A DNA stretch of 64,000 nucleotides from an uncultured Lachnospiraceae bacterium (GTDB lineage Bacteria > Bacillota > Clostridia > Lachnospirales > Lachnospiraceae): NCBI GenBank assembly GCA_910583615.1, contig CAJTXP010000011.1, positions 1 to 64,000 on the forward strand, written 5' to 3'. This document shows positions 52,182 to 60,159 of this stretch, in pieces. Both the position numbers and the translations under genes were made by a program. The notes below the pieces were generated by a model. The model did not search any database. It saw nothing but the letters and a program-made list of their open reading frames with translations, and was not told the DNA's origin. Numbering within the stretch: the first letter of the stretch is position 1; each line of letters starts with the position of its first letter.

Positions 52182-54101
52182 ATGGCAAACAATACCTACG
52201 ATGCGGACAGTATTGCTGTCCTGGAGGGTCTGGAGGCAGTGCGCAAGAGACCCGGCATGTACATCGGCAGTGTGTCAACAAAGGGCTTAAACCATCTGAT
52301 CTATGAGATCGTGGATAATTCAGTAGATGAACATCTGGCAGGATTCTGCAGCCAGATCGAGGTATATCTGGAAAAGGACGGTTCCTGTACCGTCAGTGAC
52401 AACGGGCGCGGAATCCCGGTGGGGATGCACGCCAAAGGCATGTCCGCAGAGCGGCTCGTTTTCACGACCCTGCATGCGGGCGGTAAATTTGATGATTCTG
52501 TGTATAAGACCAGCGGAGGACTTCATGGGGTGGGTTCTTCGGTGGTCAATGCGTTGTCTACTTATCTGGACATCGAGGTGTCCCGTGACGGGTATATCCA
52601 TCATGACCGTTATGAGCGGGGAAATCCTGCGGTGGAGCTGATCAATGGACTTCTGCCCACCATCGGCAGGACGAAGCAGACCGGTACGAAGATCAATTTT
52701 CTGCCGGATCCGGAAATCTTTGAAAAGACCCGGTTTAAGGCGGAGGAGGTCAAGAGTCGGATGCACGAGACGGCGTATCTCAATCCGGAGTTGACCATCA
52801 TCTTTGAAGACCGGCGGGGAGCGCAGACGGAACGGATTGAATTTCACGAACCGGACGGGCTGGTGGGATTTGTGAAAGATCTGAACGGATCTCAGGAGAC
52901 GATCCACGACGTGGTGTATTTTAAGGGAGAAAACGAAGGCATTACCGTAGAGTGCGCGTTTCAGTATATCAATGAATTTCACGAGAATGTCCTGGGCTTC
53001 TGCAACAACATCTACAACGCGGAGGGCGGGACGCATATCACCGGATTCAAGACCGTGTTCACATCGGTCATCAACAGTTACGCAAGAGAGCTCGGCATTC
53101 TGAAAGAGAAGGATACCAATTTTACGGGGGCGGATGTGCGAAACGGCATGACGGCAGTCATCTCCATCAAGCACCCGGATCCCAGGTTTGAAGGGCAGAC
53201 CAAGACGAAGCTGGATAATCAGGACGCTTCCAAAGCGTCTGCAAAAGTGACAGGAGACGAGATCCAGCGGTATTTCGACCGGAATCTGGAGACCTTAAAG
53301 GCGGTGATCGGCTGTGCGGAGAAGGCGGCGAAGATCCGTAGAACCGAGGAAAAGGCCAAAACCAACCTTCTGACAAAACAGAAATTTTCTTTTGACTCCA
53401 ACGGAAAGCTTGCCAACTGCGAGAGCCGGGACGCCTCCAGATGCGAGATCTTCATTGTGGAGGGTGATTCTGCGGGCGGCTCTGCCAAGACCGCGCGCAA
53501 CCGGGCGTATCAGGCGATCCTGCCGATCCGCGGCAAGATCCTGAATGTGGAGAAGGCCAGCATCGATAAAGTGCTGGCCAATGCGGAGATCAAGACCATG
53601 ATCAACGCGTTCGGATGCGGTTTTTCCGAAGGGTACGGCAACGATTTTGACATCACGAAGCTTCGGTACGACAAGATCATCATTATGGCGGATGCGGATG
53701 TGGACGGCGCGCATATCAGCACGCTGCTTCTGACGCTTTTCTACCGGTTCATGCCGGAGCTGATCTACGAAGGCCATGTGTATATCGCCATGCCGCCTCT
53801 CTATAAGGCCATGCCCTCCCGGGGGAAGGAAGAGTATCTGTATGACGACAAGGCGCTGGAGCGGTATCGGAAGAAACATACAGGTGCGTTCACGCTCCAG
53901 CGTTACAAGGGTCTGGGAGAGATGGACTCGGATCAGCTCTGGGAGACGACCATGGATCCGGAAAATCGGAGACTGAAGCAGGTGGAGATCGAGGATGCCA
54001 GACTGGCTTCGACCGTGACGGAGATGCTGATGGGCACGGATGTGCCGCCCAGGCGAAGGTTTATTTATGAAAATGCGGTGGATGCGGAGCTGGATGTATA
54101 A
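52182..54101 (+). CDS. parE: Type II topoisomerase subunit B (topoisomerase IV ParE / GyrB-like)
   Basis: The 639-residue ATPase subunit has the GHKL site (YEIVDNSVDEHLAG, VSDNGRGIPVGMH, TSGGLHGVGSSVVNAL), the transducer Lys region (GQTKTKLDN) and the TOPRIM domain (IFIVEGDSAGGSAK, IIIMADADVDGAHI), ending in the QRYKGLGEMDSDQLWETTMD motif. ATG 52182 with AAAGGAG upstream is the start; the extended frame crosses the promoter. The partner subunit, which lacks a GyrA box, follows 27 bases later, which favours ParE over GyrB. A GyrB assignment cannot be fully excluded by eye. Confidence 0.88.
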   Translation: MANNTYDADSIAVLEGLEAVRKRPGMYIGSVSTKGLNHLIYEIVDNSVDEHLAGFCSQIEVYLEKDGSCTVSDNGRGIPVGMHAKGMSAERLVFTTLHAGGKFDDSVYKTSGGLHGVGSSVVNALSTYLDIEVSRDGYIHHDRYERGNPAVELINGLLPTIGRTKQTGTKINFLPDPEIFEKTRFKAEEVKSRMHETAYLNPELTIIFEDRRGAQTERIEFHEPDGLVGFVKDLNGSQETIHDVVYFKGENEGITVECAFQYINEFHENVLGFCNNIYNAEGGTHITGFKTVFTSVINSYARELGILKEKDTNFTGADVRNGMTAVISIKHPDPRFEGQTKTKLDNQDASKASAKVTGDEIQRYFDRNLETLKAVIGCAEKAAKIRRTEEKAKTNLLTKQKFSFDSNGKLANCESRDASRCEIFIVEGDSAGGSAKTARNRAYQAILPIRGKILNVEKASIDKVLANAEIKTMINAFGCGFSEGYGNDFDITKLRYDKIIIMADADVDGAHISTLLLTLFYRFMPELIYEGHVYIAMPPLYKAMPSRGKEEYLYDDKALERYRKKHTGAFTLQRYKGLGEMDSDQLWETTMDPENRRLKQVEIEDARLASTVTEMLMGTDVPPRRRFIYENAVDAELDV

Positions 54102-54128
54102 GATACAGGAGACAGACAGGAGAACGCT

Positions 54129-56369
54129 ATGAGCGAAGAGATGATTATAAAAACAGAATATTCGGACGTCATGCAGAAGTCGTATATTGATTATGCCATG
54201 AGCGTCATTGTAGCCCGCGCGCTTCCGGATGTGAGAGACGGGCTGAAGCCGGTGCAGAGACGGACCCTGTACGACATGCATGAACTGGGAATCCGGAGCG
54301 ACCGGCCGTATCGGAAATGCGCCCGTATCGTGGGGGACACCATGGGTAAATACCATCCTCACGGGGACAGTTCCATCTATGAGGCGCTGGTGGTCATGAG
54401 CCAGGAGTTCAAGAAAGGGCTGCCGCTGGTGGACGGCCATGGGAATTTCGGTTCCATCGAGGGAGACGGCGCGGCTGCCATGCGTTATACGGAGGCAAGG
54501 CTTCAGAAGGTCAGCGAAGAAGCGCTGCTGGCGGATCTGGATAAGGACATTGTGGATTTTGTGCCGAATTTCGACGAGACGGAGAAGGAACCGGGGGTCC
54601 TGCCTGCCAGAATCCCGCATCTTCTGATCAACGGGGCGGAGGGAATCGCGGTGGGCATGTCCACCAGTATTCCGCCTCACAATCTGGGGGAGACCATTGA
54701 CGCCATGAAGGCGTATATGAAAAATCCGAAGCTGACGGTGGAGGAACTTTTGAAGATCATGCCGGGGCCCGATTTCCCCACCGGCGGCATTGTGGTCAAC
54801 AAGGATGAACTGACGGAAATCTACCGGACCGGCAGCGGCAAGATCAGGATCCGCGGCAAAGTGGAGGTGGAGAAGATCAAGGGAGGCAGGGAGCAGCTGG
54901 TCATCACGGAGATCCCCTATACCATGATCGGAGCCAACATCGGTAAGTTTTTGAATGACATCGGATCGCTGGTGGAGAATAAGAAGACGACGGACATCGT
55001 GGACATCACGAACCAGTCGTCCAAGGAGGGCATCCGGATCGTGCTGGAGCTCCGGAAAGGGGCGGATACGGAGCAGCTCACCAACATGCTCTATAAAAAG
55101 ACCCGTCTGGAGGATACCTTCGGCGTCAATATGCTGGCGGTGGCGGACGGCAGGCCGGAGACGCTGGGGCTCATCCAGATCTTCGACCATGTGATCGATT
55201 TTCAGTTTGAACTGAATACAAGAAAGTATAAGACCCTTCTTAACAAAGAGCTGGACAAAAAGGAGATTCAGGAGGGCCTCATCAAGGCGTGCGACGTGAT
55301 CGACCTGATCATTGAGATCCTGAGGGGCAGCCGTGACCTGAAGATGGCAAAGGCGTGCCTTATGAGCGGGCAGACGGAGGGCATCCGGTTTAAATCGGAA
55401 AAATCGAAGAAACAGGCGGCGAAGCTGAATTTTACGGAACGCCAGGCCACCGCGATTCTGGAGATGCGGCTCTATCGTCTGATCGGCCTGGAGATCCAGG
55501 CGCTGATGAAAGAGCACGACGCCACCATGAAAAACATCGCCCGGTATTCGGAGATTCTGAACAATTACGACGAGATGGCGAAGGTCATCATGAAAGAGCT
55601 GGACCGGTTTAAAAAGGCATATGCGGCGCCCAGGAAGACCGTCATTGAGAACGGTAAGGAGGCCGTCTTTGTGGAGAAGAAGGTGGAGGAGATGCCGGTG
55701 GTGTTCCTCATGGACCGTTTTGGATACTGCAGGACCATCGACGTGCCCACGTATGAGCGGAACCGGGAAGCGGCGGACAGCGAGAGCCGTCATGTGATCC
55801 CCTGTAAAAATACGGACCGCATCTGCATCTTTACGGACAGCGGGAAGATGCATACGGTGAAGGTGCTGGACCTGCCCTTTGGAAAATTCCGGGACAAGGC
55901 GTTTCCCATCGACAATTACAGCAACTTTGACAGCAGCCAGGAGCAGATGGTCTGCGTGGCCAGCATGGAAAGGCTTCTGGAGGGAAAACTGCTTTTTGTG
56001 ACGAAACAGGGAATGAGCAAGGCGGTATGCGGCCAGGAATATGACGTGCGGACCAGAACCAGCGCGGCCACGAAGCTGAACGAGGGAGACACGGTGCTGC
56101 TGGCAGCGTTTCTGGGTGAAAACATGCAGCTGGTCCTCCAGTCGGAAGAAGGGTATTTCCTCCGCTTTGGAGCGGACGAAATACCGGAGAAAAAGAAGGC
56201 GGCCGTGGGCGTGCGCGCCATGAAGCTTTCGGATACAGACTGCCTGACGGGTGCCTGGCTGTTTACAAAGGGAACGGAGCAGGTCATTACTTATAAAGAA
56301 AAAGAGGTTGCGCTTCAGAAGCTGAAACCGGCGGGACGCGACCAGAAAGGGACGAAGATCCGGGTGTAG
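54129..56369 (+). CDS. parC: Topoisomerase IV subunit A (ParC)
   Basis: The 746-residue DNA-cutting subunit contains SYIDYAMSVIVARALPDVRD, the quinolone-resistance region GKYHPHGDSSIYEALV with the wild-type-like serine, and GHGNFGSIEGDGAAAMRYTE with the catalytic tyrosine. The C-terminal pinwheel is shortened and no GyrA box (QRRGGRG) is found; with the GHGNFGS form this points to ParC rather than GyrA. It is co-transcribed with the B subunit upstream. It separates daughter chromosomes. Confidence 0.87.
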   Translation: MSEEMIIKTEYSDVMQKSYIDYAMSVIVARALPDVRDGLKPVQRRTLYDMHELGIRSDRPYRKCARIVGDTMGKYHPHGDSSIYEALVVMSQEFKKGLPLVDGHGNFGSIEGDGAAAMRYTEARLQKVSEEALLADLDKDIVDFVPNFDETEKEPGVLPARIPHLLINGAEGIAVGMSTSIPPHNLGETIDAMKAYMKNPKLTVEELLKIMPGPDFPTGGIVVNKDELTEIYRTGSGKIRIRGKVEVEKIKGGREQLVITEIPYTMIGANIGKFLNDIGSLVENKKTTDIVDITNQSSKEGIRIVLELRKGADTEQLTNMLYKKTRLEDTFGVNMLAVADGRPETLGLIQIFDHVIDFQFELNTRKYKTLLNKELDKKEIQEGLIKACDVIDLIIEILRGSRDLKMAKACLMSGQTEGIRFKSEKSKKQAAKLNFTERQATAILEMRLYRLIGLEIQALMKEHDATMKNIARYSEILNNYDEMAKVIMKELDRFKKAYAAPRKTVIENGKEAVFVEKKVEEMPVVFLMDRFGYCRTIDVPTYERNREAADSESRHVIPCKNTDRICIFTDSGKMHTVKVLDLPFGKFRDKAFPIDNYSNFDSSQEQMVCVASMERLLEGKLLFVTKQGMSKAVCGQEYDVRTRTSAATKLNEGDTVLLAAFLGENMQLVLQSEEGYFLRFGADEIPEKKKAAVGVRAMKLSDTDCLTGAWLFTKGTEQVITYKEKEVALQKLKPAGRDQKGTKIRV

Positions 56370-56442
56370 CGTTCCGCGCGGTTTCGGGAATCGAAATCCG
56401 GCGGGAGCCGGCGTACGGATCAGGAGTCAGGAGATACAACAG

Positions 56443-57078
56443 ATGAAATTTCAATATGCAGTTTTTGATATGGATGGGACGCTGATCGATTCGATTCCCT
56501 GGTGGGACCGTCTGGTGCCGGATTTTTTGAATACCTTCGGCATCAGGGCGACGGCGGAGCTGAACCAGGAGATGGCGGCCATGTCCATGCAGGAGTCCGG
56601 AATCTGGCTGAAGGAAAAATTTTCCCTTGCGGAGCCGGCGGAGGAGATCGTACAGGAGCTCTGTACGAGAATCGGAAAACACTATGCGGAGGACATTCCG
56701 CTGAAGCCGGGCGTGAAGGAATGGCTTTCGTACCTGAAGGAGCAGGGCGTCCGCATGTGCGTGGCGACCGCGTCCTCGGCGGAGCTTGGAAGGCCGGCGC
56801 TTGTGCGGAACGGAATCCTGCCGTATTTTGACTTTATGGTGGACTGTGGGATGGTGGGCGTCGGGAAGACCAGCCCGGCGGTCTACGAGCTGGCGGTGGA
56901 GAAGTTCGGGGCTTCCATGTCGGAGTGCGTGGTGGTGGAGGACGCGGCTTTTGCGCTGAAGACGGCAAAGAACGCGGGTTTCCTGACCATCGGCGTATAT
57001 GAAAGCTCCGAGCCGGATCAGGACAGCGTTAAGAGATACAGCGACTGCTTTGTAAAGAGTTTTAAAGATCTGTTATGA
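56443..57078 (+). CDS. HAD superfamily hydrolase (beta-phosphoglucomutase-like)
   Basis: The 211-residue protein has HAD motif I FDMDGTLIDS (nucleophile and acid Asp), motif II CVATAS, a Lys in GVGKTSP and motif IV VVEDAAFALKTAKNAG, with a helical cap between residues ~15 and 80. The family holds sugar-phosphate phosphatases and mutases; the substrate is not predictable. An AGGAG site about 12 bases before ATG 56443 is slightly long-spaced. It follows parC by 73 bases and ends at a long hairpin. Confidence 0.9.
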   Translation: MKFQYAVFDMDGTLIDSIPWWDRLVPDFLNTFGIRATAELNQEMAAMSMQESGIWLKEKFSLAEPAEEIVQELCTRIGKHYAEDIPLKPGVKEWLSYLKEQGVRMCVATASSAELGRPALVRNGILPYFDFMVDCGMVGVGKTSPAVYELAVEKFGASMSECVVVEDAAFALKTAKNAGFLTIGVYESSEPDQDSVKRYSDCFVKSFKDLL

Positions 57079-57092
57079 GGGAGCGGATAAAT

Positions 57093-57155
57093 GAACCGGT
57101 TCTGTCTGTCTCCGGCGGACTTGAAAGGTTCGAATGAGACAGACAGAGCCGGTTC
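57093..57155. repeat. Long hairpin after the HAD gene, relative of the aroC-tgt palindrome core
   Basis: GAACCGGTTCTGTCTGTCTC (57093-57112) pairs 19 of 20 with the complement at 57136-57155 around a 23-base loop. Its reverse complement aligns with 32030-32093, both in the stem and in the loop beginning ATTCG. It may also terminate the HAD transcript (TTTTG follows). Confidence 0.8.
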
Positions 57156-57217
57156 TTTTGCACAACATATTCCATACGTGTGCGGCGCACGCTGGCAGGG
57201 ATACGTTTTGCAGCAGT
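57156..57217. repeat. Degenerate copy of the convergent-gene hairpin family
   Basis: CGTTTTGCAGCAGT (57204-57217) equals the right arm of the 42.1-kb hairpin, and TTGCACAACATATTCC near 57158 resembles the left arm and loop of the 48.6-kb one (TTGCAGAATATACCC). It lies between the convergent HAD and aminotransferase genes and overlaps the end of neither. Confidence 0.55.
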
Positions 57218-57234
57218 TTCGGACTCAAAGAGCG

Positions 57235-58764
57235 TTACTGGCGGTATCCTGCAAGGAAGGAAGAAAGTTTGTTCATTGCATCTTCCAGAACCTCTGTACG
57301 GGGCAGATATACAATGCGGAAATGATCCGGATCTTTCCAGTTGAATCCGCTTCCATGTACGATCAGAAGTTTTTTCTGTTTTAACAGGTCCAGAGCAAAT
57401 TTTTCATCGTTTGTAATATTGAATTTATTTATATCCAGTTTTGGAAAAATGTAAAATGCTGCTTTTGGCTTTACTACGCTGATGCCGGGGATGTCAGTCA
57501 GTGCCTTGTAGATATATTCTCTCTGCTCGTAGATTCTGCCGCCGGGAATAATATAGTCTTTTACGCTCTGATGTCCGCCCAGGGCAGTCTGAACAACGGA
57601 CTGGGCCGGCACGTTGGAGCACAGCCGCATGTTGGAAAGCATGTTGAGTCCTTCAATGTAGTCTTTTGCCATATCCTTGTTGCCGCTTAAAATCATCCAG
57701 CCGATACGGAATCCGGCGATCATATGGGATTTGGACAGCCCGCTGAAAGTTACACAGAACAGATCAGGAGCAAGGGAAGCGATGGAGACATGCTCTTCTC
57801 CGTCCATAACAAGCCGGTCATAGATTTCATCTGAAAAAATAATCAGACGGTGCTCCCTTGCGATATCCACGATCTGCTGCAGAATTTCCCGCGGATACAG
57901 CGCGCCGGTGGGATTGTTCGGGTTGATGATCACAATGGCTTTTGTACGGTCATTGATCTTCTTGCGGATGTCTTCCATATCCGGGTACCAATCGGACTGT
58001 TCATCGCAGACATAATGGACTGCTTTTCCGCCGGAAAGCGTGGCACATGCGGTCCAGAGCGGGTAGTCCGGAGCGGGAATCAGGATCTCGTCTCCGTCAT
58101 CCAGCAGGGCGGACATACAGATGTTGATCAGTTCACTGACGCCGTTTCCGGTGTAAATATCGCCAATCGATACATTCGGTATATCCTTCAGCTGTGCATA
58201 CTGCATGATTGCCTTTCTGGCTGAGAACAGTCCTTTTGCATCGGAATAGCCCTCGCATTCTGTTAACTGCTGACGCATATCATATATGACTTCGTCAGGA
58301 GTCCGGAATCCGAAAGGAGCCGGGTTGCCGATGTTGAGTTTTAGAACATGCGTTCCCGCTTCTTCCATCCGGTTTGCCTCTTCTACAACCGGTCCTCTGA
58401 CATCATATAATACATTATCCAGTTTCGATGATTTTCTAAATTCCCGCATGACAGTTCCTCCTGCTGTTTGTATTTCTGCGTTTTTTTCACATTTTTGGGG
58501 CGGATCTTCCGGTGCCGGCATTGTGTCGGCACCGGTACAGGCGGCTGCGCTGCCGCCCAGCCATAATTCGTCTACCTGTAAAGCTCCGGCCAGAAAGTGG
58601 ATCATATCCGGACGTGGAACAGTCTTTCCGCTCACATACTGGCTTACATGGCTTTTACCAAGCTTCATGCCCTGTTCAGAGGCGATTCGGATCAGATCGA
58701 CCTGTTTGATATTCTTAAGTTCCATGGAATTCCGCAGTCTGTCTGCAAATGTTTCGTTTGACAT
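57235..58764 (-). CDS. XRE-type HTH fused to class I aminotransferase (AlaA-like)
   Basis: Residues 1-70 are a Cro/C1-type helix-turn-helix (FADRLRNSMELKNIKQVDLI, KSHVSQYVSGKTVPRPD). A ~35-residue linker precedes a fold-type I aminotransferase from M106: LNIGNPAPFGF, EGYSDAKGL, NPNNPTGALYP, SDEIYDRL, PLP lysine K345 in SGLSKSHMIAGFRIGWM. The enzyme half resembles alanine-pyruvate aminotransferases. A perfect AGGAGG lies 7 bases before the M106 codon (58449), so the enzyme may also be made alone. Four TTGAACT repeats surround the promoter. Start ATG 58764 has AGGAG upstream. A MocR-type (GntR) fusion is excluded because the HTH is of XRE type. Confidence 0.9.
   Translation of the reverse strand: MSNETFADRLRNSMELKNIKQVDLIRIASEQGMKLGKSHVSQYVSGKTVPRPDMIHFLAGALQVDELWLGGSAAACTGADTMPAPEDPPQKCEKNAEIQTAGGTVMREFRKSSKLDNVLYDVRGPVVEEANRMEEAGTHVLKLNIGNPAPFGFRTPDEVIYDMRQQLTECEGYSDAKGLFSARKAIMQYAQLKDIPNVSIGDIYTGNGVSELINICMSALLDDGDEILIPAPDYPLWTACATLSGGKAVHYVCDEQSDWYPDMEDIRKKINDRTKAIVIINPNNPTGALYPREILQQIVDIAREHRLIIFSDEIYDRLVMDGEEHVSIASLAPDLFCVTFSGLSKSHMIAGFRIGWMILSGNKDMAKDYIEGLNMLSNMRLCSNVPAQSVVQTALGGHQSVKDYIIPGGRIYEQREYIYKALTDIPGISVVKPKAAFYIFPKLDINKFNITNDEKFALDLLKQKKLLIVHGSGFNWKDPDHFRIVYLPRTEVLEDAMNKLSSFLAGYRQ
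58457..58462 (-). promoter_or_regulatory. Internal ribosome binding site for the aminotransferase half
   Basis: AGGAGG on the minus strand (complement of 58457-58462) lies 7 bases before the in-frame ATG at 58449 (M106), exactly where the aminotransferase domain starts. It may be a remnant of separate genes or a working internal start. Confidence 0.55.
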
Positions 58765-58779
58765 GGCTTTCTCCTAAAA

Positions 58780-58850
58780 AGTTCAATTTTGGTTTCTGGA
58801 GTTCAATTTAGTATAACACATCAAAATAAAAAGTTCAACAAAAAGTTCAA
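58780..58850 (-). promoter_or_regulatory. Promoter and TTGAACT operator repeats of the XRE-aminotransferase gene
   Basis: On the minus strand TTGAACT occurs four times (complements of 58844-58850, 58832-58838, 58800-58806 and 58780-58786). The second copy supplies the -35 TTGAAC; 17 bases on is the -10 TATACT (complement of 58810-58815). Repeat spacings of 12, 32 and 20 bases roughly follow helical turns. Binding by the gene's own XRE domain is inferred. Confidence 0.75.
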
Positions 58851-58882
58851 TGTTGGCATTCAAAAAAAATTTGGATTTCCTA

Positions 58883-58911
58883 TTGCATTTTTTTGATGGA
58901 TACGGTATAAT
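58883..58911 (+). promoter_or_regulatory. Promoter of tRNA-Pro
   Basis: TTGCAT (58883-58888), a 17-base spacer and TATAAT (58906-58911), 12 bases before the tRNA 5' end. Confidence 0.75.
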
Positions 58912-58923
58912 TACCATCGTTAT

Positions 58924-58998
58924 CGGGGTATGGCTCAGTTTGGCTAGAGCGCACGGCTGGGGGCCGTGAGGTCGCAGGTTCGAATCCTGTTACCCCGA
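58924..58998 (+). tRNA. tRNA-Pro (anticodon GGG)
   Basis: The acceptor stem CGGGGTA pairs with TACCCCG; the anticodon stem CACGG/CCGTG encloses the loop CTGGGGG, giving anticodon GGG, which reads CCC/CCT proline codons. The T arm is GCAGG-TTCGAAT-CCTGT. The 75-nt gene ends with discriminator A and CCA is not encoded. Confidence 0.95.
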
Positions 58999-59196
58999 TT
59001 TTGGTTTTTAGAATCAGATGCCTCAAAAAACATATTTTTATAAGATACACAGAAGGGTACGTGCGGCATGCGTATCTTTTTTTGTATCTGTATTTGTTAA
59101 GGTCATACTGGTGCTGCTGAAGAGGTTCTGATATCAGGGGAGTGTTTTTGAAAACGCAGATGAAACAGGAATTTACAGAGGGCAGGAGGAGATGCG

Positions 59197-60153
59197 GTGG
59201 AGATCAGAAAAATTCGTCTGGGCAGTCTTCTTCTGTCCTCGAATGTATTTATGGCGCCCCTTGCAGGGTATACATGCTATCCGTTCCGGATGCTGGCATA
59301 CGAGATGGGGGCGGGGCTTTGTTTTACCGAGATGGTCAGCGCCAATGCACTGAAATATAAGGACCGGGCGACAAAGCGGCTTTTATTTACCACAGAGGAG
59401 GAGAAGGTGAAAGCGGTGCAGCTTCTGGGAGGAATTCCTGCCGTGATGGAGCGGACGGCATGCAGCGGGCTTCTGGAAGATTTCGACATTATAGACATCA
59501 ATATGGGCTGCCCGGTGCCCAATGTGTTCAAAAGCGGAGAAGGAAGCGCTCTGATGCTGGATCAGAAACGTGCTTCTGCGATCATCCGGGGCTGTAAAAA
59601 AAGTGGAAAACCGGTAACGGTAAAGTTTCGGACCGGTATCCGGGAGGATGCCATGTTTGCAGCGGAATTTGCGCGGATGTGCGAGGCGTCCGGAGCGGAT
59701 CTGATCACGATTCACGGGCGCAGCCGGAGTATGATGTATGACGGAGAACCATATTATGAAGAAATTGAACAGGCAAAGTCGGCAGTGTCCATTCCGGTCA
59801 TTGCCAACGGCGGGATCTGTTCGCCGGAGGATGCAGAGCGGATGATGGACCGGACCGGGGCGGACGGGGTGATGCCGGCGCGCTATGCGCTGGAACATCC
59901 GTGGATCTTCAGCGAACTGACCGGAACGCCGTGTAAGAAGAGTGCTTTTCAGATTGTGACGGAGCAGCTTGCCCTCGCCGGCCGGTATTATGATGAGACC
60001 TTTACTCTTGGTTATATGCGCAAACTGGCTTCTTATATGATGAAGAAACGGAAGGGAACAAAACGGTATAAGGAATGCCTGTATAAAAGCGGCAGTCTGG
60101 AGGAGCTTCAGGAAGTGCTGGAGAGAATCTTTTTATCAGGGAGCGGGGAGTGA
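59197..60153 (+). CDS. tRNA-dihydrouridine synthase (DusB-like)
   Basis: The 318-residue FMN enzyme reduces uridines in tRNA D-loops. It shows MAPLAGYTCYPFR, FDIIDINMGCPVPNVFK (catalytic Cys), VTVKFRTGI, LITIHGRSRSMMYDG (His, Arg), IANGGICSPEDAERMM and GVMPARYALEHPWIF. The start is GTG 59197, with AGGAGG 7 bases upstream; ATG 59192 is out of frame. It lies 198 bases after tRNA-Pro with no clear promoter of its own, and the LRR gene begins 6 bases after its stop. Which Dus subclass it is cannot be fixed by eye. Confidence 0.93.
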   Translation: MEIRKIRLGSLLLSSNVFMAPLAGYTCYPFRMLAYEMGAGLCFTEMVSANALKYKDRATKRLLFTTEEEKVKAVQLLGGIPAVMERTACSGLLEDFDIIDINMGCPVPNVFKSGEGSALMLDQKRASAIIRGCKKSGKPVTVKFRTGIREDAMFAAEFARMCEASGADLITIHGRSRSMMYDGEPYYEEIEQAKSAVSIPVIANGGICSPEDAERMMDRTGADGVMPARYALEHPWIFSELTGTPCKKSAFQIVTEQLALAGRYYDETFTLGYMRKLASYMMKKRKGTKRYKECLYKSGSLEELQEVLERIFLSGSGE

Positions 60154-60159
60154 GACGGG

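Noticed and set aside
53295..55853. An 852-residue minus-strand frame opposite parE/parC
   Set aside because: No ribosome site or family features; it is the antisense of two clear topoisomerase genes.
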